Shown here: positions 29,600 to 40,083 of the stretch, in pieces
Numbering within the stretch: position 1 is the first letter of the stretch
How the letters are laid out: each line of letters starts with the position of its first letter
Assembly: GCF_001905885.1 (NCBI RefSeq)
Contig: NZ_LIYH01000002.1
Span: 177,591-241,590, forward strand
DNA from: Streptomyces sp. CB03234
Lineage (GTDB): Bacteria > Actinomycetota > Actinomycetes > Streptomycetales > Streptomycetaceae
Reading direction: 5' to 3'
DNA length: 64,000 nucleotides
Notes under the pieces: generated by a model
Seen by the model: only the letters and a program-made list of their open reading frames with translations
The model's database searches: none
Told to the model about the DNA's origin: nothing
Made by a program: the position numbers and the translations under genes

Positions 29600-29923
29600 A
29601 TGAAGATCAAGAAGGGCGACCTGGTTCAGGTCATCACCGGTAAGGACAAGGGCAAGCAGGGCAAGGTCATCGCGGCCTTCCCCCGTGAGGACCGCGTCCT
29701 GGTCGAGGGTGTCAACCGGGTCAAGAAGCACACCAAGGCCGGCCAGACCGCTCGTGGTTCGCAGACCGGCGGCATCGTCACCACCGAGGCCCCCATTCAC
29801 GTGAGCAACGTTCAGCTCGTCGTGGAGAAGGACGGCAAGAAGGTCGTGACCCGCGTCGGTTACCGCTTCGACGACGAGGGCAACAAGATCCGCGTTGCCA
29901 AGCGGACGGGTGAGGACATCTGA
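29600..29923 (+). CDS. rplX: 50S ribosomal protein L24
   Basis: The 107-residue protein has the KOW motif near its start ([20 protein letters not shown]). L24 initiates 50S assembly. Its stop TGA overlaps the rplE ATG by one base. Confidence 0.98.
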   Translation: MKIKKGDLVQVITGKDKGKQGKVIAAFPREDRVLVEGVNRVKKHTKAGQTARGSQTGGIVTTEAPIHVSNVQLVVEKDGKKVVTRVGYRFDDEGNKIRVAKRTGEDI

Positions 29924-30480
29924 TGGCTACCACCACCACTCCGCGTCTGAAGACGAAGTACCGCGAGGAGATCGCGGGCAAGCTGCGTGAGGAGTTCTCG
30001 TACGAGAACGTCATGCAGGTTCCCGGCCTCGTCAAGATCGTGGTCAACATGGGTGTGGGCGACGCCGCCCGCGACTCCAAGCTGATCGAGGGTGCCATCA
30101 AGGACCTCACCACGATCACCGGTCAGAAGCCGGCCGTGACCAAGGCCCGCAAGTCCATCGCGCAGTTCAAGCTGCGTGAGGGCCAGCCGATCGGTGCCCA
30201 CGTCACGCTCCGTGGCGACCGCATGTGGGAGTTCCTGGACCGCACCCTGTCGCTGGCGCTCCCGCGCATCCGCGACTTCCGCGGCCTGTCCCCCAAGCAG
30301 TTCGACGGCCGTGGCAACTACACCTTCGGTCTCACGGAGCAGGTCATGTTCCACGAGATCGACCAGGACAAGATCGACCGTGTCCGGGGTATGGACATCA
30401 CCGTGGTGACCACGGCGACCAACGACGAAGAGGGCCGTGCGCTCCTCCGTCACCTCGGCTTCCCGTTCAAGGAGGCGTAA
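29923..30480 (+). CDS. rplE: 50S ribosomal protein L5
   Basis: The 185-residue protein binds 5S rRNA in the central protuberance. The family region [20 protein letters not shown] is intact. It overlaps rplX by one base and is followed by rpsN after 5 nt. Confidence 0.98.
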   Translation: MATTTTPRLKTKYREEIAGKLREEFSYENVMQVPGLVKIVVNMGVGDAARDSKLIEGAIKDLTTITGQKPAVTKARKSIAQFKLREGQPIGAHVTLRGDRMWEFLDRTLSLALPRIRDFRGLSPKQFDGRGNYTFGLTEQVMFHEIDQDKIDRVRGMDITVVTTATNDEEGRALLRHLGFPFKEA

Positions 30481-30485
30481 GCGAG

Positions 30486-30671
30486 ATGGCGAAGAAGGCT
30501 CTCATCGCGAAGGCTGCCCGCAAGCCCAAGTTCGGCGTGCGCGCGTACACCCGCTGCCAGCGCTGCGGTCGTCCGCACTCCGTCTACCGCAAGTTCGGCC
30601 TGTGCCGCGTGTGCCTCCGTGAGATGGCTCACCGTGGCGAGCTGCCGGGCGTGACCAAGAGCTCCTGGTAA
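30486..30671 (+). CDS. rpsN: 30S ribosomal protein S14, zinc-binding type
   Basis: The 61-residue short S14 starts at ATG 30486 ([17 protein letters not shown]). Two C-x2-C pairs (CQRC and CRVC) form a zinc site, so this is the C+ form; actinobacteria often keep a second, zinc-free S14 elsewhere that is used in zinc starvation. A 208-nt gap with no gene (30672-30879) follows. Confidence 0.97.
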   Translation: MAKKALIAKAARKPKFGVRAYTRCQRCGRPHSVYRKFGLCRVCLREMAHRGELPGVTKSSW

Positions 30672-30879
30672 TCCCTCACTTGGGATGACCGGAGTCTCTC
30701 GGTAAGCATCTGGTCGGCAGGAGCCCTTCTCCACATGTCGTAGGCTTGTGGGGTTGGGCGCCTGCCGCCCGTACGACTTACTACGCCGTAGGTCCCCGCA
30801 CCGCACCCGTCCCGCCCATGAGCGGGGAGAGGGATGGCGCATACAGGAAACCCCGGCGAGAGAGGCCGAAGGCCAATTC

Positions 30880-31278
30880 ATGACCATGACTGATCCGATC
30901 GCAGACATGCTTACGCGTCTGCGGAACGCGAACTCGGCGTACCACGACACCGTGACGATGCCGCACAGCAAGATCAAGTCTCACATCGCGGAAATCCTCC
31001 AGCAGGAGGGCTTCATCACGGGCTGGCGCGTCGAGGACGCCGAGGTTGGCAAGAACCTCGTCCTCGAGCTCAAGTTCGGTCCGAACCGTGAGCGCTCCAT
31101 CGCGGGCATCAAGCGGATCTCGAAGCCCGGTCTGCGGGTTTACGCGAAGTCCACCAACCTGCCGAAGGTCCTCGGCGGTCTGGGCGTGGCGATCATCTCC
31201 ACGTCCCACGGCCTCCTGACCGGCCAGCAGGCGCAGAAGAAGGGCGTGGGTGGGGAAGTCCTCGCCTACGTCTGGTAG
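30880..31278 (+). CDS. rpsH: 30S ribosomal protein S8
   Basis: The 132-residue protein starts at ATG 30880 ([18 protein letters not shown]); a longer frame from 30748 has no support. In E. coli S8 represses the spc operon, and the 208-nt leader here could host regulation. A TAGGCT hexamer (30741-30746) may be a -10 box, but no good -35 is spaced from it. Confidence 0.98.
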   Translation: MTMTDPIADMLTRLRNANSAYHDTVTMPHSKIKSHIAEILQQEGFITGWRVEDAEVGKNLVLELKFGPNRERSIAGIKRISKPGLRVYAKSTNLPKVLGGLGVAIISTSHGLLTGQQAQKKGVGGEVLAYVW

Positions 31279-31299
31279 TCGGGAACGGAGGAAAAGCTA

Positions 31300-31839
31300 A
31301 TGTCGCGTATTGGCAAGCTCCCCATCACGGTTCCCGCCGGCGTGGACGTCACCATCGAAGGCCGCACGGTCACGGTGAAGGGTTCCAAGGGCACCCTGAG
31401 CCACACCGTCGCCGCGCCGATCGAGATCGTTAAGGGCGAGGACGGCGTTCTCAACGTCACCCGTCCGAACGACGAGCGTCAGAACAAGGCCCTCCACGGC
31501 CTGTCCCGCACGCTGGTGGCCAACATGATCACCGGTGTGACCCAGGGGTACACGAAGGCGCTCGAGATCAGCGGTGTCGGTTACCGCGTTGCCGCGAAGG
31601 GCTCCAACCTGGAGTTCCAGCTCGGCTACAGCCACCCGATCCTGGTGGAGGCGCCCGAGGGCATCTCCTTCAAGGTCGAGTCTCCGACCAAGTTCTCGGT
31701 CGAGGGCATCGACAAGCAGAAGGTCGGCGAGGTCGCCGCTAACATCCGCAAGCTTCGCAAGCCCGACCCTTACAAGGCCAAGGGCGTGAAGTACGCGGGT
31801 GAGGTCATCCGCCGCAAGGTCGGAAAGGCTGGTAAGTAA
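31300..31839 (+). CDS. rplF: 50S ribosomal protein L6
   Basis: The 179-residue protein ([19 protein letters not shown]) is a standard L6 near the factor-binding site, ending in the conserved [15 protein letters not shown] region. It is followed by rplR after 3 nt. Confidence 0.98.
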   Translation: MSRIGKLPITVPAGVDVTIEGRTVTVKGSKGTLSHTVAAPIEIVKGEDGVLNVTRPNDERQNKALHGLSRTLVANMITGVTQGYTKALEISGVGYRVAAKGSNLEFQLGYSHPILVEAPEGISFKVESPTKFSVEGIDKQKVGEVAANIRKLRKPDPYKAKGVKYAGEVIRRKVGKAGK

Positions 31840-31842
31840 GCC

Positions 31843-32226
31843 ATGGCATACGGCGTGAAGATTGCCAAGGGCAAGGCCTACAAGGGCGCTGCTCTGAAGC
31901 GTCGCCACATCCGCATCCGCAAGAAGATCGCGGGTACGACCGAGCGTCCGCGCCTGGTCGTCACGCGTTCCAACCGCGGCATCACCGCTCAGGTCATCGA
32001 CGACATCGCGGGTCACACCCTCGCGTCGGCGTCAACCCTGGACGCGTCCATCCGCGGCGGCGAAGGCGACAAGTCGGCGAAGGCGAAGCAGGTCGGCCAG
32101 CTCGTGGCCGAGCGTGCCAAGGCCGCCGGCATCGAGGCTGTCGTGTTCGACCGTGGCGGCAACCAGTACGCCGGGCGCATTGCCGCCCTGGCGGACGCCG
32201 CCCGCGAAGCCGGTCTCAAGTTCTGA
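31843..32226 (+). CDS. rplR: 50S ribosomal protein L18
   Basis: The 127-residue protein binds 5S rRNA with L5. The core [18 protein letters not shown] and [24 protein letters not shown] are typical. The gap to rpsE is 43 nt, with ribosome binding site AGAGAGG. Confidence 0.98.
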   Translation: MAYGVKIAKGKAYKGAALKRRHIRIRKKIAGTTERPRLVVTRSNRGITAQVIDDIAGHTLASASTLDASIRGGEGDKSAKAKQVGQLVAERAKAAGIEAVVFDRGGNQYAGRIAALADAAREAGLKF

Positions 32227-32269
32227 GCCGGTTCCGTAGCTCAGCGGAAAACGAAGAGAGGTAATTCCA

Positions 32270-32875
32270 ATGGCTGGACCCCAGCGCCGCGGAAGCGGTG
32301 CCGGTGGCGGCGAGCGGCGGGACCGGAAGGGCCGTGACGGCGGCGCTGCTGCCGCCGAGAAGACCGCGTACGTTGAGCGCGTTGTCGCGATCAACCGCGT
32401 CGCCAAGGTTGTGAAGGGTGGTCGTCGCTTCAGCTTCACCGCGCTGGTCGTGGTGGGCGACGGTGACGGCACCGTGGGTGTCGGTTACGGCAAGGCCAAG
32501 GAGGTGCCGGCCGCCATCGCCAAGGGTGTGGAGGAGGCCAAGAAGCACTTCTTCAAGGTCCCCCGTATCCAGGGCACCATCCCGCACCCGATCCAGGGTG
32601 AGAAGGCCGCGGGCGTCGTCCTGCTCAAGCCGGCTTCCCCCGGTACCGGTGTTATCGCCGGTGGCCCGGTGCGTGCCGTGCTCGAGTGCGCCGGCGTTCA
32701 CGACATCCTGTCGAAGTCGCTCGGCTCCGACAACGCGATCAACATCGTGCACGCGACCGTGGCGGCCCTCAAGGGCCTGCAGCGTCCCGAGGAGATCGCG
32801 GCTCGCCGTGGTCTGCCCCTCGAGGACGTCGCCCCCGCGGCTCTCCTCCGTGCGCGTGCAGGGGCGGGTGCGTAA
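32270..32875 (+). CDS. rpsE: 30S ribosomal protein S5
   Basis: The 201-residue protein has a Gly/Arg-rich N-terminal extension ([19 protein letters not shown]) before the normal S5 double-stranded RNA-binding fold ([19 protein letters not shown]). S5 affects decoding fidelity, and the loop where spectinomycin-resistance changes occur in other bacteria looks normal. The stop overlaps the rpmD ATG by one base. Confidence 0.98.
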   Translation: MAGPQRRGSGAGGGERRDRKGRDGGAAAAEKTAYVERVVAINRVAKVVKGGRRFSFTALVVVGDGDGTVGVGYGKAKEVPAAIAKGVEEAKKHFFKVPRIQGTIPHPIQGEKAAGVVLLKPASPGTGVIAGGPVRAVLECAGVHDILSKSLGSDNAINIVHATVAALKGLQRPEEIAARRGLPLEDVAPAALLRARAGAGA

Positions 32876-33057
32876 TGGCTCGCCTCAAGGTCACGCAGAC
32901 GAAGTCGTACATCGGCAGCAAGCAGAACCACCGCGACACCCTGCGTACCCTGGGCCTCAAGCGCCTGGGCGACGTGGTTGTCAAGGAGGACCGCCCCGAG
33001 TTCCGCGGCATGGTGCACACCGTCCGCCACCTCGTGACGGTTGAGGAGGTTGACTGA
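32875..33057 (+). CDS. rpmD: 50S ribosomal protein L30
   Basis: The 60-residue protein ([20 protein letters not shown]) starts at ATG 32875, overlapping the rpsE stop by one base. Longer frames starting at 32686 or 32698 are shadows. L30 is a small 50S surface protein. rplO begins one base after its stop. Confidence 0.97.
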   Translation: MARLKVTQTKSYIGSKQNHRDTLRTLGLKRLGDVVVKEDRPEFRGMVHTVRHLVTVEEVD

Positions 33058-33058
33058 C

Positions 33059-33514
33059 ATGGCGGAGAACAGCCCGCTGAAGGCCCACAACCTCCGGCCT
33101 GCCCCGGGCGCCAAGACCGCCAAGACCCGTGTGGGTCGTGGTGAGGCGTCCAAGGGTAAGACCGCTGGTCGTGGTACCAAGGGTACGAAGGCCCGCTACC
33201 AGGTTCCGGAGCGCTTCGAGGGTGGGCAGATGCCCCTCCACATGCGTCTCCCGAAGCTGAAGGGCTTCAAGAACCCGTTCCGCACCGAGTACCAGGTCGT
33301 GAACCTGGACAAGCTCGCCTCGCTCTACCCCGAGGGTGGCGAGGTCACGGTGGCCGACCTGGTCGCCAAGGGCGCGGTGCGCAAGAACAGCCTCGTCAAG
33401 GTCCTGGGCCAGGGCGAGATCTCCGTGGCGCTGCAGGTTTCGGTTGACGCCGTCTCCGGCTCCGCCAAGGAGAAGATTGCCGCCGCGGGCGGCACCGTCA
33501 CCGAGCTCGTCTGA
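33059..33514 (+). CDS. rplO: 50S ribosomal protein L15
   Basis: The 151-residue protein starts at ATG 33059 ([18 protein letters not shown]). The N-terminus has the conserved Gly/Arg/Lys-rich rRNA-binding stretch ([20 protein letters not shown]). It is the last gene of the spc cluster before a terminator; secY then has its own promoter. Confidence 0.98.
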   Translation: MAENSPLKAHNLRPAPGAKTAKTRVGRGEASKGKTAGRGTKGTKARYQVPERFEGGQMPLHMRLPKLKGFKNPFRTEYQVVNLDKLASLYPEGGEVTVADLVAKGAVRKNSLVKVLGQGEISVALQVSVDAVSGSAKEKIAAAGGTVTELV

Positions 33515-33550
33515 GCTACGTCCTGACGGACACCGTCGGACACTGACGGC

Positions 33551-33596
33551 AAAGAGCCTGGCCGGCGCCCCTCGTGGGCGTCGGCCAGGCTCTTTT
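33551..33596 (+). terminator. Terminator after rplO
   Basis: A long stem (AGAGCCTGGCC with GGCCAGGCTCT) and a TTTT run follow rplO by 37 nt. It separates the spc cluster from secY. Confidence 0.85.
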
Positions 33597-33810
33597 CGTG
33601 CCGGCTCGGCGTCGGTACGTCTCCTGCCGCCTGCGCCGGTCCCGCCCTGTTGCTTCACGCCGGTCCACGGCGGCTTTCGGACATCTTCACCGGGTCCGCA
33701 CGGAGTCGGGCGCCAAACGCGGCGCTGCGCCGTTGTCCTGTGTGGGACCGAGGCGACCGCTCGCCCGGGGACGATTCGGGTTACCCGCAGTTGACGTGGC
33801 TCAGCGACGT

Positions 33811-33839
33811 TTCACGCGGGCGTGGCGGCCGGGTATGGT
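33811..33839 (+). promoter_or_regulatory. Probable secY promoter
   Basis: TTCACG (33811-33816) and TATGGT (33834-33839) are spaced by 17 nt, about 118 nt upstream of the secY start. An additional TTGACG at 33791 has no matching -10. The remaining 33597-33956 sequence holds no gene. Confidence 0.5.
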
Positions 33840-33956
33840 AGCCGCTGTTAGTGTCCCGGCAGTCTGCCTCCGTGGCGTAAGGCTGCCGTGTTTGTATCTA
33901 CTCACATACCAAACCGTCACCCTCACGCGCGTAACGCGGGGGTCGCAGGAGGCACC

Positions 33957-35276
33957 GTGCTCACCGCGTTCGCCCGGGCGTTCAAGACGCCCGACCTGCG
34001 CAAGAAGCTGCTCTTCACGCTGGGCATCATCGTGATCTACCGGCTCGGGGCCCACATCCCCGTCCCGGGTGTCGACTACCAGTCCGTCCAGCAGTGTGTG
34101 GACGAGGCCAGCAAGGGCGGCAACAGCCTGCTCGGCCTGGTGAACCTGTTCAGCGGCGGCGCGCTTCTGCAGATCACCATCTTCGCGCTCGGCATCATGC
34201 CGTACATCACGGCGAGCATCATCCTGCAGCTGCTGACCGTGGTCATCCCGCGCCTCGAAGCCCTCAAGAAGGAGGGTCAGTCGGGTACGGCCAAGATCAC
34301 GCAGTACACGCGGTACCTGACGATCGCGCTCGCGATCCTGCAGGGCACCGGTCTGGTGGCGACCGCCCGTACCGGCGCGCTGTTCAGTGGCTGCACGGTG
34401 GCGGGCCAGGTGGTTCCGGACCGGTCGATCTTCGTGACCATCCTGATGGTCATCACCATGACGGCGGGCACCGCCCTCGTGATGTGGCTCGGTGAGCTCA
34501 TCACCGACCGCGGCATCGGCAACGGCATGTCGATCCTGATGTTCATCTCGATCGCCGCCGGCTTCCCGGGCGCCCTGTGGGCCATCAAGGTCAGCGGCAA
34601 GCTCGCGCAGGGCTGGATCGAGTTCGGCACCGTCATCCTGATCGGCTTCGTGATGGTGGGCCTGGTCGTCTTCGTCGAGCAGGCCCAGCGCCGCATCCCG
34701 GTGCAGTACGCGAAGCGCATGATCGGCCGCCGGTCCTACGGCGGTACGTCCACGTACATCCCGCTCAAGGTGAACCAGGCAGGTGTGATTCCTGTCATCT
34801 TCGCCTCGTCGCTGCTCTACATCCCGGCCTTGATCGCCCAGTTCTCCAACTCCCAGTCGGGCTGGAAAACCTGGATCGAAGCCCACTTCGTCAAGGGTGA
34901 CCACCCGTACTACATCACCGTGTACTTCCTCCTGATCGTGTTCTTCGCCTTCTTCTATGTGGCGATCTCGTTCAACCCCGAGGAAGTCGCGGACAACATG
35001 AAGAAGTATGGTGGCTTCATCCCGGGTATCCGGGCTGGTCGACCTACTGCCGAGTACCTGAGCTACGTGCTCAACCGGATCACCTGGCCGGGCTCGCTGT
35101 ATCTGGGTCTGATCGCTCTTGTGCCGACGATGGCGTTGGCAGGCTTCGGTGGCGCCAATGCCAACTTCCCGTTCGGCGGGACGAGCATCCTCATCATCGT
35201 GGGTGTGGGGCTGGAGACCGTGAAGCAGATCGAGAGCCAGCTCCAGCAGCGCAATTACGAAGGGTTCCTCCGCTGA
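33957..35276 (+). CDS. secY: Protein translocase channel subunit SecY
   Basis: The 439-residue protein is taken to start at GTG 33957, behind a perfect AGGAGG; an upstream frame to 33888 adds a weak extension. Ten transmembrane segments are expected, with clear ones such as [14 protein letters not shown] and [10 protein letters not shown]. The conserved gating region ASIILQLL and the C-terminal NYEGFLR are present. It forms the Sec channel for export and membrane insertion. Its stop overlaps the adk ATG by one base. Confidence 0.98.
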   Translation: MLTAFARAFKTPDLRKKLLFTLGIIVIYRLGAHIPVPGVDYQSVQQCVDEASKGGNSLLGLVNLFSGGALLQITIFALGIMPYITASIILQLLTVVIPRLEALKKEGQSGTAKITQYTRYLTIALAILQGTGLVATARTGALFSGCTVAGQVVPDRSIFVTILMVITMTAGTALVMWLGELITDRGIGNGMSILMFISIAAGFPGALWAIKVSGKLAQGWIEFGTVILIGFVMVGLVVFVEQAQRRIPVQYAKRMIGRRSYGGTSTYIPLKVNQAGVIPVIFASSLLYIPALIAQFSNSQSGWKTWIEAHFVKGDHPYYITVYFLLIVFFAFFYVAISFNPEEVADNMKKYGGFIPGIRAGRPTAEYLSYVLNRITWPGSLYLGLIALVPTMALAGFGGANANFPFGGTSILIIVGVGLETVKQIESQLQQRNYEGFLR

Positions 35277-35935
35277 TGCGAATCGTCCTCGTCGGACCGC
35301 CCGGTGCCGGCAAGGGAACGCAGGCCGCGTTCCTTGCCAAGAACCTGTCGATTCCGCACATCTCCACGGGCGACCTGTTCCGCGCCAACATCAGTCAGGG
35401 CACGGAGCTGGGCAAGCAGGCCAAGGCGTACATGGACGCCGGCAACCTCGTACCCGACGAGGTCACCATCGGGATGGCCAAGGACCGTATGGAGCAGCCC
35501 GACGCCGTGAACGGCTTCCTGCTCGACGGGTTCCCGCGCAACGTGGCCCAGGCCGAGGCGCTCGACGCCATGCTCGACGGCGAGGGCATGAAGCTGGACG
35601 CGGTCCTGGACCTGGAGGTCCCCGAGGACGAGGTCGTCAAGCGGATCGCGGGTCGCCGCATCTGCCGCAACGACAGCGCGCACGTCTTCCACGAGACGTA
35701 CTCGAAGCCGAAGACCGAGGGCGTCTGTGACGTCTGCGGCGGTGAGCTGTACCAGCGCGAGGACGACTCCGAGGAGACCGTCCGCAAGCGGCTGGAGGTC
35801 TACCACACGCAGACCGAGCCGATCATCGACCACTACAAGGCCCAGGGCCTGGTGGTCACCATCTCCGCGCTCGGCAAGGTCAACGACGTGACCGAGCGCG
35901 CGATGGAGGCGCTGCGCGGCGAGAAGGCCGCGTAG
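35276..35935 (+). CDS. adk: Adenylate kinase
   Basis: The 219-residue enzyme interconverts ATP, AMP and ADP. It has the P-loop [11 protein letters not shown], the AMP-binding [11 protein letters not shown] and a long LID domain. The LID has three cysteines (ICRND and CDVCGG) in place of the four of the classical zinc-binding type; the second position of the first pair is not a cysteine. This pattern seems common in actinobacteria. It overlaps secY by one base. Confidence 0.97.
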   Translation: MRIVLVGPPGAGKGTQAAFLAKNLSIPHISTGDLFRANISQGTELGKQAKAYMDAGNLVPDEVTIGMAKDRMEQPDAVNGFLLDGFPRNVAQAEALDAMLDGEGMKLDAVLDLEVPEDEVVKRIAGRRICRNDSAHVFHETYSKPKTEGVCDVCGGELYQREDDSEETVRKRLEVYHTQTEPIIDHYKAQGLVVTISALGKVNDVTERAMEALRGEKAA

Positions 35936-36050
35936 CACCACGGTGCTTCGTACGACGGCCGCGGTGCCCCTCGGGGCGCCGCGGCCGTCGTCGTACGGCC
36001 GTATCGTGGTGAGGTCACCCCGTTCTCCGTTTCGAAAGGCGTCAGCCGTC

Positions 36051-36902
36051 ATGGTGCAGATCAAGACTCCCGAGCAGATCGCGAAGATGCGCGAGGCGGG
36101 GCTTGTCGTCGCCGCCATCCACGCGGCGACGCGCGAGGCGGCGGTGCCCGGGGCGACGACGAAGGACCTCGACGAGGTCGCGCGGAAGGTGATCGCCGAC
36201 CACGGGGCGAAGTCGAACTTCCTGGGGTACGGCGGGTTCCCCGCGACGATCTGCACGTCCGTGAACGAGGTCGTCGTCCACGGCATCCCGAGCGACGACG
36301 TCGTCCTGAAGGACGGCGACATCATCTCCATCGACTGCGGCGCGATCATCGACGGCTGGCACGGTGACGCCGCGTACACGGCGTTCGTGGGGTCGGGCCA
36401 CGCGCCGGAGCTGATCGAGCTGTCGCGGGTGACCGAGGAGTCGATGTGGGCCGGCATCGCCGCGATGAAGAACGGCAACCGGCTGGTGGACATCTCGCGG
36501 GCCATCGAGTCCTACATCCGCCGCCAGCCGCGCCCGGCGACGGGTGAGCACAGCCTGGGCAAGTTCGGGATCATCGAGGACTACGGCGGCCACGGCATCG
36601 GCACCGAGATGCACATGGACCCGCACCTGCTGAACTACGTCGCCCGCAAGCGCGGCAAGGGCCCGAAGCTGGTGCCCGGCTTCTGCCTGGCGATCGAGCC
36701 GATGGTCTCGCTCGGTACGCCGCGCACGGAGGTCCTGGAGGACGACTGGACCGTCATCACGACGGACGGCACGTGGTCCTCCCACTGGGAGCACTCCGTG
36801 GCCCTCACCGAGCAGGGCCCCCTGGTCCTGACCGCCCCGGACGGCGGCAAGGCCAAGCTCGCGGAGCTGGGCGTGACGGCGGCCCCGGACCCGCTGGCCT
36901 GA
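36051..36902 (+). CDS. map: Methionine aminopeptidase, type I
   Basis: The 283-residue enzyme removes initiator methionine. It is taken to start at ATG 36051 (MVQIKTPEQIAKMREAG), since the longer frame from 35943 overlaps a GC-rich hairpin. Metal ligands are seen as D in ISIDCGAIIDGW, D in HGDAAYT, H in GGHGIG, E in AIEPM and E in SSHWEHSVAL. Its C-terminal 14 codons are repeated, slightly changed and in frame, 123 bp downstream past the stop. Confidence 0.97.
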   Translation: MVQIKTPEQIAKMREAGLVVAAIHAATREAAVPGATTKDLDEVARKVIADHGAKSNFLGYGGFPATICTSVNEVVVHGIPSDDVVLKDGDIISIDCGAIIDGWHGDAAYTAFVGSGHAPELIELSRVTEESMWAGIAAMKNGNRLVDISRAIESYIRRQPRPATGEHSLGKFGIIEDYGGHGIGTEMHMDPHLLNYVARKRGKGPKLVPGFCLAIEPMVSLGTPRTEVLEDDWTVITTDGTWSSHWEHSVALTEQGPLVLTAPDGGKAKLAELGVTAAPDPLA

Positions 36903-37196
36903 CCGGCCCCACCGGCCGGCCGCCGGGCCCGCGAGAGCGGCGTCAGGGACGGGTGGGGACGGGTCGGCGGCAAGGCGGAGCGCGCGGAGCCGGGCGTCAC
37001 GGCGGCCGGCCTGCGACGCACGCGGCCCCGCAGGCCGCCTTCCGGGTGGGGGGTAACGATCTCCGGCGGTGGGCAAGCTCTCCGGATTCGTCTTTTCCAG
37101 GGGCCTGACGTAGACTGATGCGTCGGCTCTCGTGTACCCGTGTGTCCGCACACGGAGGCGAGAGTCGATCAAGGTAGCCGATTCGAAGGGCGAAGC
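36903..37196 (+). other. map-infA intergenic region
   Basis: No gene is seen. The segment 36966-37007 is a 37-of-42 match to 36843-36884, the map C-terminus, and stays in the same reading frame. A possible infA promoter lies further on: TTCGTC (37087-37092), 18 nt, TAGACT (37111-37116). The infA leader is short, about 75 nt. Confidence 0.5.
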
Positions 37197-37418
37197 GTGG
37201 CCAAGAAGCAAGGTGCCATCGAAATTGAGGGCACCGTGATCGAGTCCCTGCCGAACGCCATGTTCAAGGTAGAGCTCCAGAACGGTCACAAGGTCCTCGC
37301 GCACATCTCCGGCAAGATGCGGATGCACTACATCCGTATCCTCCCGGACGACCGGGTCGTGGTGGAGCTGTCTCCGTACGACCTGACGCGTGGGCGGATC
37401 GTCTACCGATACAAGTAG
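37197..37418 (+). CDS. infA: Translation initiation factor IF-1
   Basis: The 73-residue OB-fold protein starts at GTG 37197 ([20 protein letters not shown]). It blocks the A site during initiation. An ATG-less upstream frame from 37140 is not used. It is followed by rpmJ after 57 nt. Confidence 0.98.
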   Translation: MAKKQGAIEIEGTVIESLPNAMFKVELQNGHKVLAHISGKMRMHYIRILPDDRVVVELSPYDLTRGRIVYRYK

Positions 37419-37475
37419 ATCTTGTCGCGCCCCACCTGTGGGGCGGTGGCACTGACCCGGAGAACCTCACATCCC

Positions 37476-37589
37476 ATGAAGGTCAAGCCGAGCGTCAAGA
37501 AGATCTGCGACAAGTGCAAGGTGATCCGCCGTCACGGCCGGGTCATGGTCATCTGCGACAACCTGCGCCACAAGCAGCGCCAGGGCTGA
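37476..37589 (+). CDS. rpmJ: 50S ribosomal protein L36, zinc-binding type
   Basis: This 37-residue gene is easily missed because of its size. The protein [19 protein letters not shown]... has Cys11, Cys14, Cys27 and His32, the zinc-binding C+ pattern. The ATG at 37476 has a ribosome binding site (GGAGAAC) upstream. It lies between infA and rpsM, the usual place. Confidence 0.97.
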   Translation: MKVKPSVKKICDKCKVIRRHGRVMVICDNLRHKQRQG

Positions 37590-37769
37590 CGCACGCCGAC
37601 CTGCACCTCCGCAGTTCTTCGCGCGACGCGAGCAATTCGTACATACGCAGTGCCCGCCGGGCCATCAGGCTGGCGGTACCTCCGGCGGGGGCCGGGGACC
37701 CGGGCCGTGCCTCATACGGCGGCCGGGATCGGTACTGCGGAAGACCCCCGAACACACAGGAGCCATTGA

Positions 37770-38150
37770 ATGGCACGCGTTTCCGGTGTTGACATCCCGC
37801 GCGACAAGCGTGTGGAGGTCGCACTCACCTACGTCTTCGGTATCGGCCGCACCCTGGCGAAGGAGACCCTCGCCTCCACCGGTGTGAACCCGAACACCCG
37901 CGTTCGTGACCTGTCCGAAGAGGACCTGGTCAAGATCCGCGAGTACGTGGACGCCAACCTCAAGACCGAGGGTGACCTCCGTCGCGAGATCCAGGCCGAC
38001 ATCCGCCGCAAGGTCGAGATCGGCTGCTACCAGGGTCTGCGCCACCGTCGCGGTCTGCCGGTCCACGGCCAGCGCACCAGCACGAACGCTCGTACCCGCA
38101 AGGGCCCGCGTCGCGCCATCGCCGGCAAGAAGAAGCCGGGCAAGAAGTAG
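37770..38150 (+). CDS. rpsM: 30S ribosomal protein S13
   Basis: The 126-residue protein ([26 protein letters not shown]) contacts the 50S and tRNA at the head. The C-terminal [19 protein letters not shown] is the tRNA-contacting tail. A 180-nt gap without a gene separates it from rpmJ. The ribosome binding site is ACAGGAGCC. Confidence 0.98.
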   Translation: MARVSGVDIPRDKRVEVALTYVFGIGRTLAKETLASTGVNPNTRVRDLSEEDLVKIREYVDANLKTEGDLRREIQADIRRKVEIGCYQGLRHRRGLPVHGQRTSTNARTRKGPRRAIAGKKKPGKK

Positions 38151-38215
38151 TCCGCAGCGGACGACTGTCCACGGTCTTCGCTGTAGGACCGACCACCTCC
38201 CGTAGGAGTTAAGAC

Positions 38216-38620
38216 ATGCCCCCCAAGGGTCGTCAGGGCGCTGCCAAGAAGGTGCGCCGCAAGGAAAAGAAGAACGTCGCTCACGGGCACGCCCACATCA
38301 AGAGCACGTTCAACAACACCATCGTCTCGATCACCGACCCCTCGGGCAACGTGATCTCCTGGGCCTCCGCCGGCCACGTCGGCTTCAAGGGCTCGCGCAA
38401 GTCCACCCCCTTCGCCGCGCAGATGGCCGCCGAGTCGGCCGCCCGTCGCGCGCAGGAGCACGGCATGCGCAAGGTCGACGTCTTCGTCAAGGGCCCGGGC
38501 TCGGGTCGTGAGACGGCCATCCGTTCGCTCCAGGCGACCGGTCTCGAGGTCGGCTCCATCCAGGACGTCACCCCCACGCCGCACAACGGCTGCCGTCCGC
38601 CGAAGCGCCGCCGCGTCTGA
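38216..38620 (+). CDS. rpsK: 30S ribosomal protein S11
   Basis: The 134-residue protein begins [19 protein letters not shown], a basic actinobacterial N-terminus, then the S11 core with [21 protein letters not shown] sequence (residues 20-36). It forms part of the platform and E site. It lies 65 nt after rpsM and 124 nt before rpoA. Confidence 0.98.
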   Translation: MPPKGRQGAAKKVRRKEKKNVAHGHAHIKSTFNNTIVSITDPSGNVISWASAGHVGFKGSRKSTPFAAQMAAESAARRAQEHGMRKVDVFVKGPGSGRETAIRSLQATGLEVGSIQDVTPTPHNGCRPPKRRRV

Positions 38621-38744
38621 CGCACGGCTGCTGCTTGTCTTGTGAGGTTCCGGGCGGTACGGCTCTTCGGGGGCGTGCCGCCCGTACCCTTGCAGTATCA
38701 GAGGACGTCAAATAGCGGGCGTCCACGACTGAAGGAAACACACC

Positions 38745-39767
38745 ATGCTTATCGCTCAGCGTCCCTCGCTGACCGAAGAGGTTGTTGACGAGTACCGCTC
38801 GCGGTTCGTCATCGAGCCGCTGGAGCCGGGCTTCGGCTACACGCTCGGCAACTCGCTTCGCCGTACGCTCCTCTCCTCGATCCCGGGTGCGGCCGTCACG
38901 TCCATCCGCATCGACGGTGTCCTGCACGAGTTCACCACCGTGCCGGGCGTCAAGGAGGACGTCACCGACCTCATCCTCAACATCAAGCAGCTGGTCGTGT
39001 CCAGCGAGCACGACGAGCCGGTCGTGATGTACCTGCGCAAGCAGGGCCCGGGCCTCGTGACCGCGGCCGACATCGCCCCGCCGGCCGGTGTCGAGGTGCA
39101 CAACCCCGACCTGGTGCTCGCCACGCTGAACGGCAAGGGCAAGCTGGAGATGGAGCTGACCGTCGAGCGCGGTCGCGGCTACGTCTCCGCCGTGCAGAAC
39201 AAGCAGGTGGGTCAGGAGATCGGCCGCATCCCGGTCGACTCGATCTACTCGCCGGTGCTCAAGGTCACGTACAAGGTCGAGGCGACGCGTGTCGAGCAGC
39301 GCACCGACTTCGACAAGCTGATCGTCGACGTCGAGACCAAGCAGGCCATGCGTCCGCGTGACGCCATGGCGTCGGCCGGTAAGACCCTGGTCGAGCTGTT
39401 CGGTCTGGCGCGCGAGCTCAACATCGACGCCGAGGGCATCGACATGGGCCCGTCCCCGACGGACGCCGCCCTCGCCGCCGACCTGGCGCTGCCGATCGAG
39501 GAGCTCGAGCTCACCGTTCGTTCGTACAACTGCCTCAAGCGCGAGGGCATCCACTCCGTGGGTGAGCTCGTGGCGCGCTCCGAGGCCGACCTGCTCGACA
39601 TCCGCAACTTCGGTGCGAAGTCGATCGACGAGGTCAAGGCGAAGCTGGCCGGCATGGGCCTGGCCCTCAAGGACAGCCCGCCCGGATTCGACCCGACCGC
39701 CGCCGCCGACGCCTTCGGCGCCGACGACGACGCGGACGCGGGCTTCGTCGAGACCGAGCAGTACTGA
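38745..39767 (+). CDS. rpoA: RNA polymerase alpha subunit
   Basis: The 340-residue subunit has the N-terminal dimerisation domain (about 1-235) with the conserved [15 protein letters not shown] and the C-terminal domain (about 250-315) that binds UP-element DNA and activators ([22 protein letters not shown]). An acidic tail follows. It organises core enzyme assembly. Between rpoA and rplQ lie 316 nt of hairpin-rich sequence. Confidence 0.98.
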   Translation: MLIAQRPSLTEEVVDEYRSRFVIEPLEPGFGYTLGNSLRRTLLSSIPGAAVTSIRIDGVLHEFTTVPGVKEDVTDLILNIKQLVVSSEHDEPVVMYLRKQGPGLVTAADIAPPAGVEVHNPDLVLATLNGKGKLEMELTVERGRGYVSAVQNKQVGQEIGRIPVDSIYSPVLKVTYKVEATRVEQRTDFDKLIVDVETKQAMRPRDAMASAGKTLVELFGLARELNIDAEGIDMGPSPTDAALAADLALPIEELELTVRSYNCLKREGIHSVGELVARSEADLLDIRNFGAKSIDEVKAKLAGMGLALKDSPPGFDPTAAADAFGADDDADAGFVETEQY

Positions 39768-40083
39768 TCACCTCCCGGTGAGGGACCGGGGCCTGACGGC
39801 CCCGGCCCCCCGCCGGGTCGGCTTGCCGGTGCCGGGGCACGTTCTCGGCCCGCAGGGGCCGGCGCGGACCGGGGCTTCGGCCCCAGGCAGCCCGGCATGC
39901 GGGCGGTACGCCTTCGGCCCCGCAGGGGCCGAGTACAGGCCGGGGCTTCCGCCCCGGGCCCGGGCGGCAGCCCGGAAAGAGACCTCCCCGGCACCGCCGG
40001 GGGCGCGCGAGGGGCGTCACGCCCCTCGCACAGGCTGACACCGGTACCTGATACGGCCGGTGCAGATCACAAGGAGATACACC
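39768..40083 (+). other. Hairpin-rich rpoA-rplQ intergenic region
   Basis: No gene is seen. A similar block beginning CGGCCCGCAGGGGCCG occurs at about 39846 and, slightly changed, at about 39915, each followed by a GGGGCTTCGGCCCC-like hairpin. A further stem (CGAGGGGCG/CGCCCCTCG, 40009-40028) precedes the rplQ ribosome binding site. The region may reduce or process read-through into rplQ. Confidence 0.6.
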
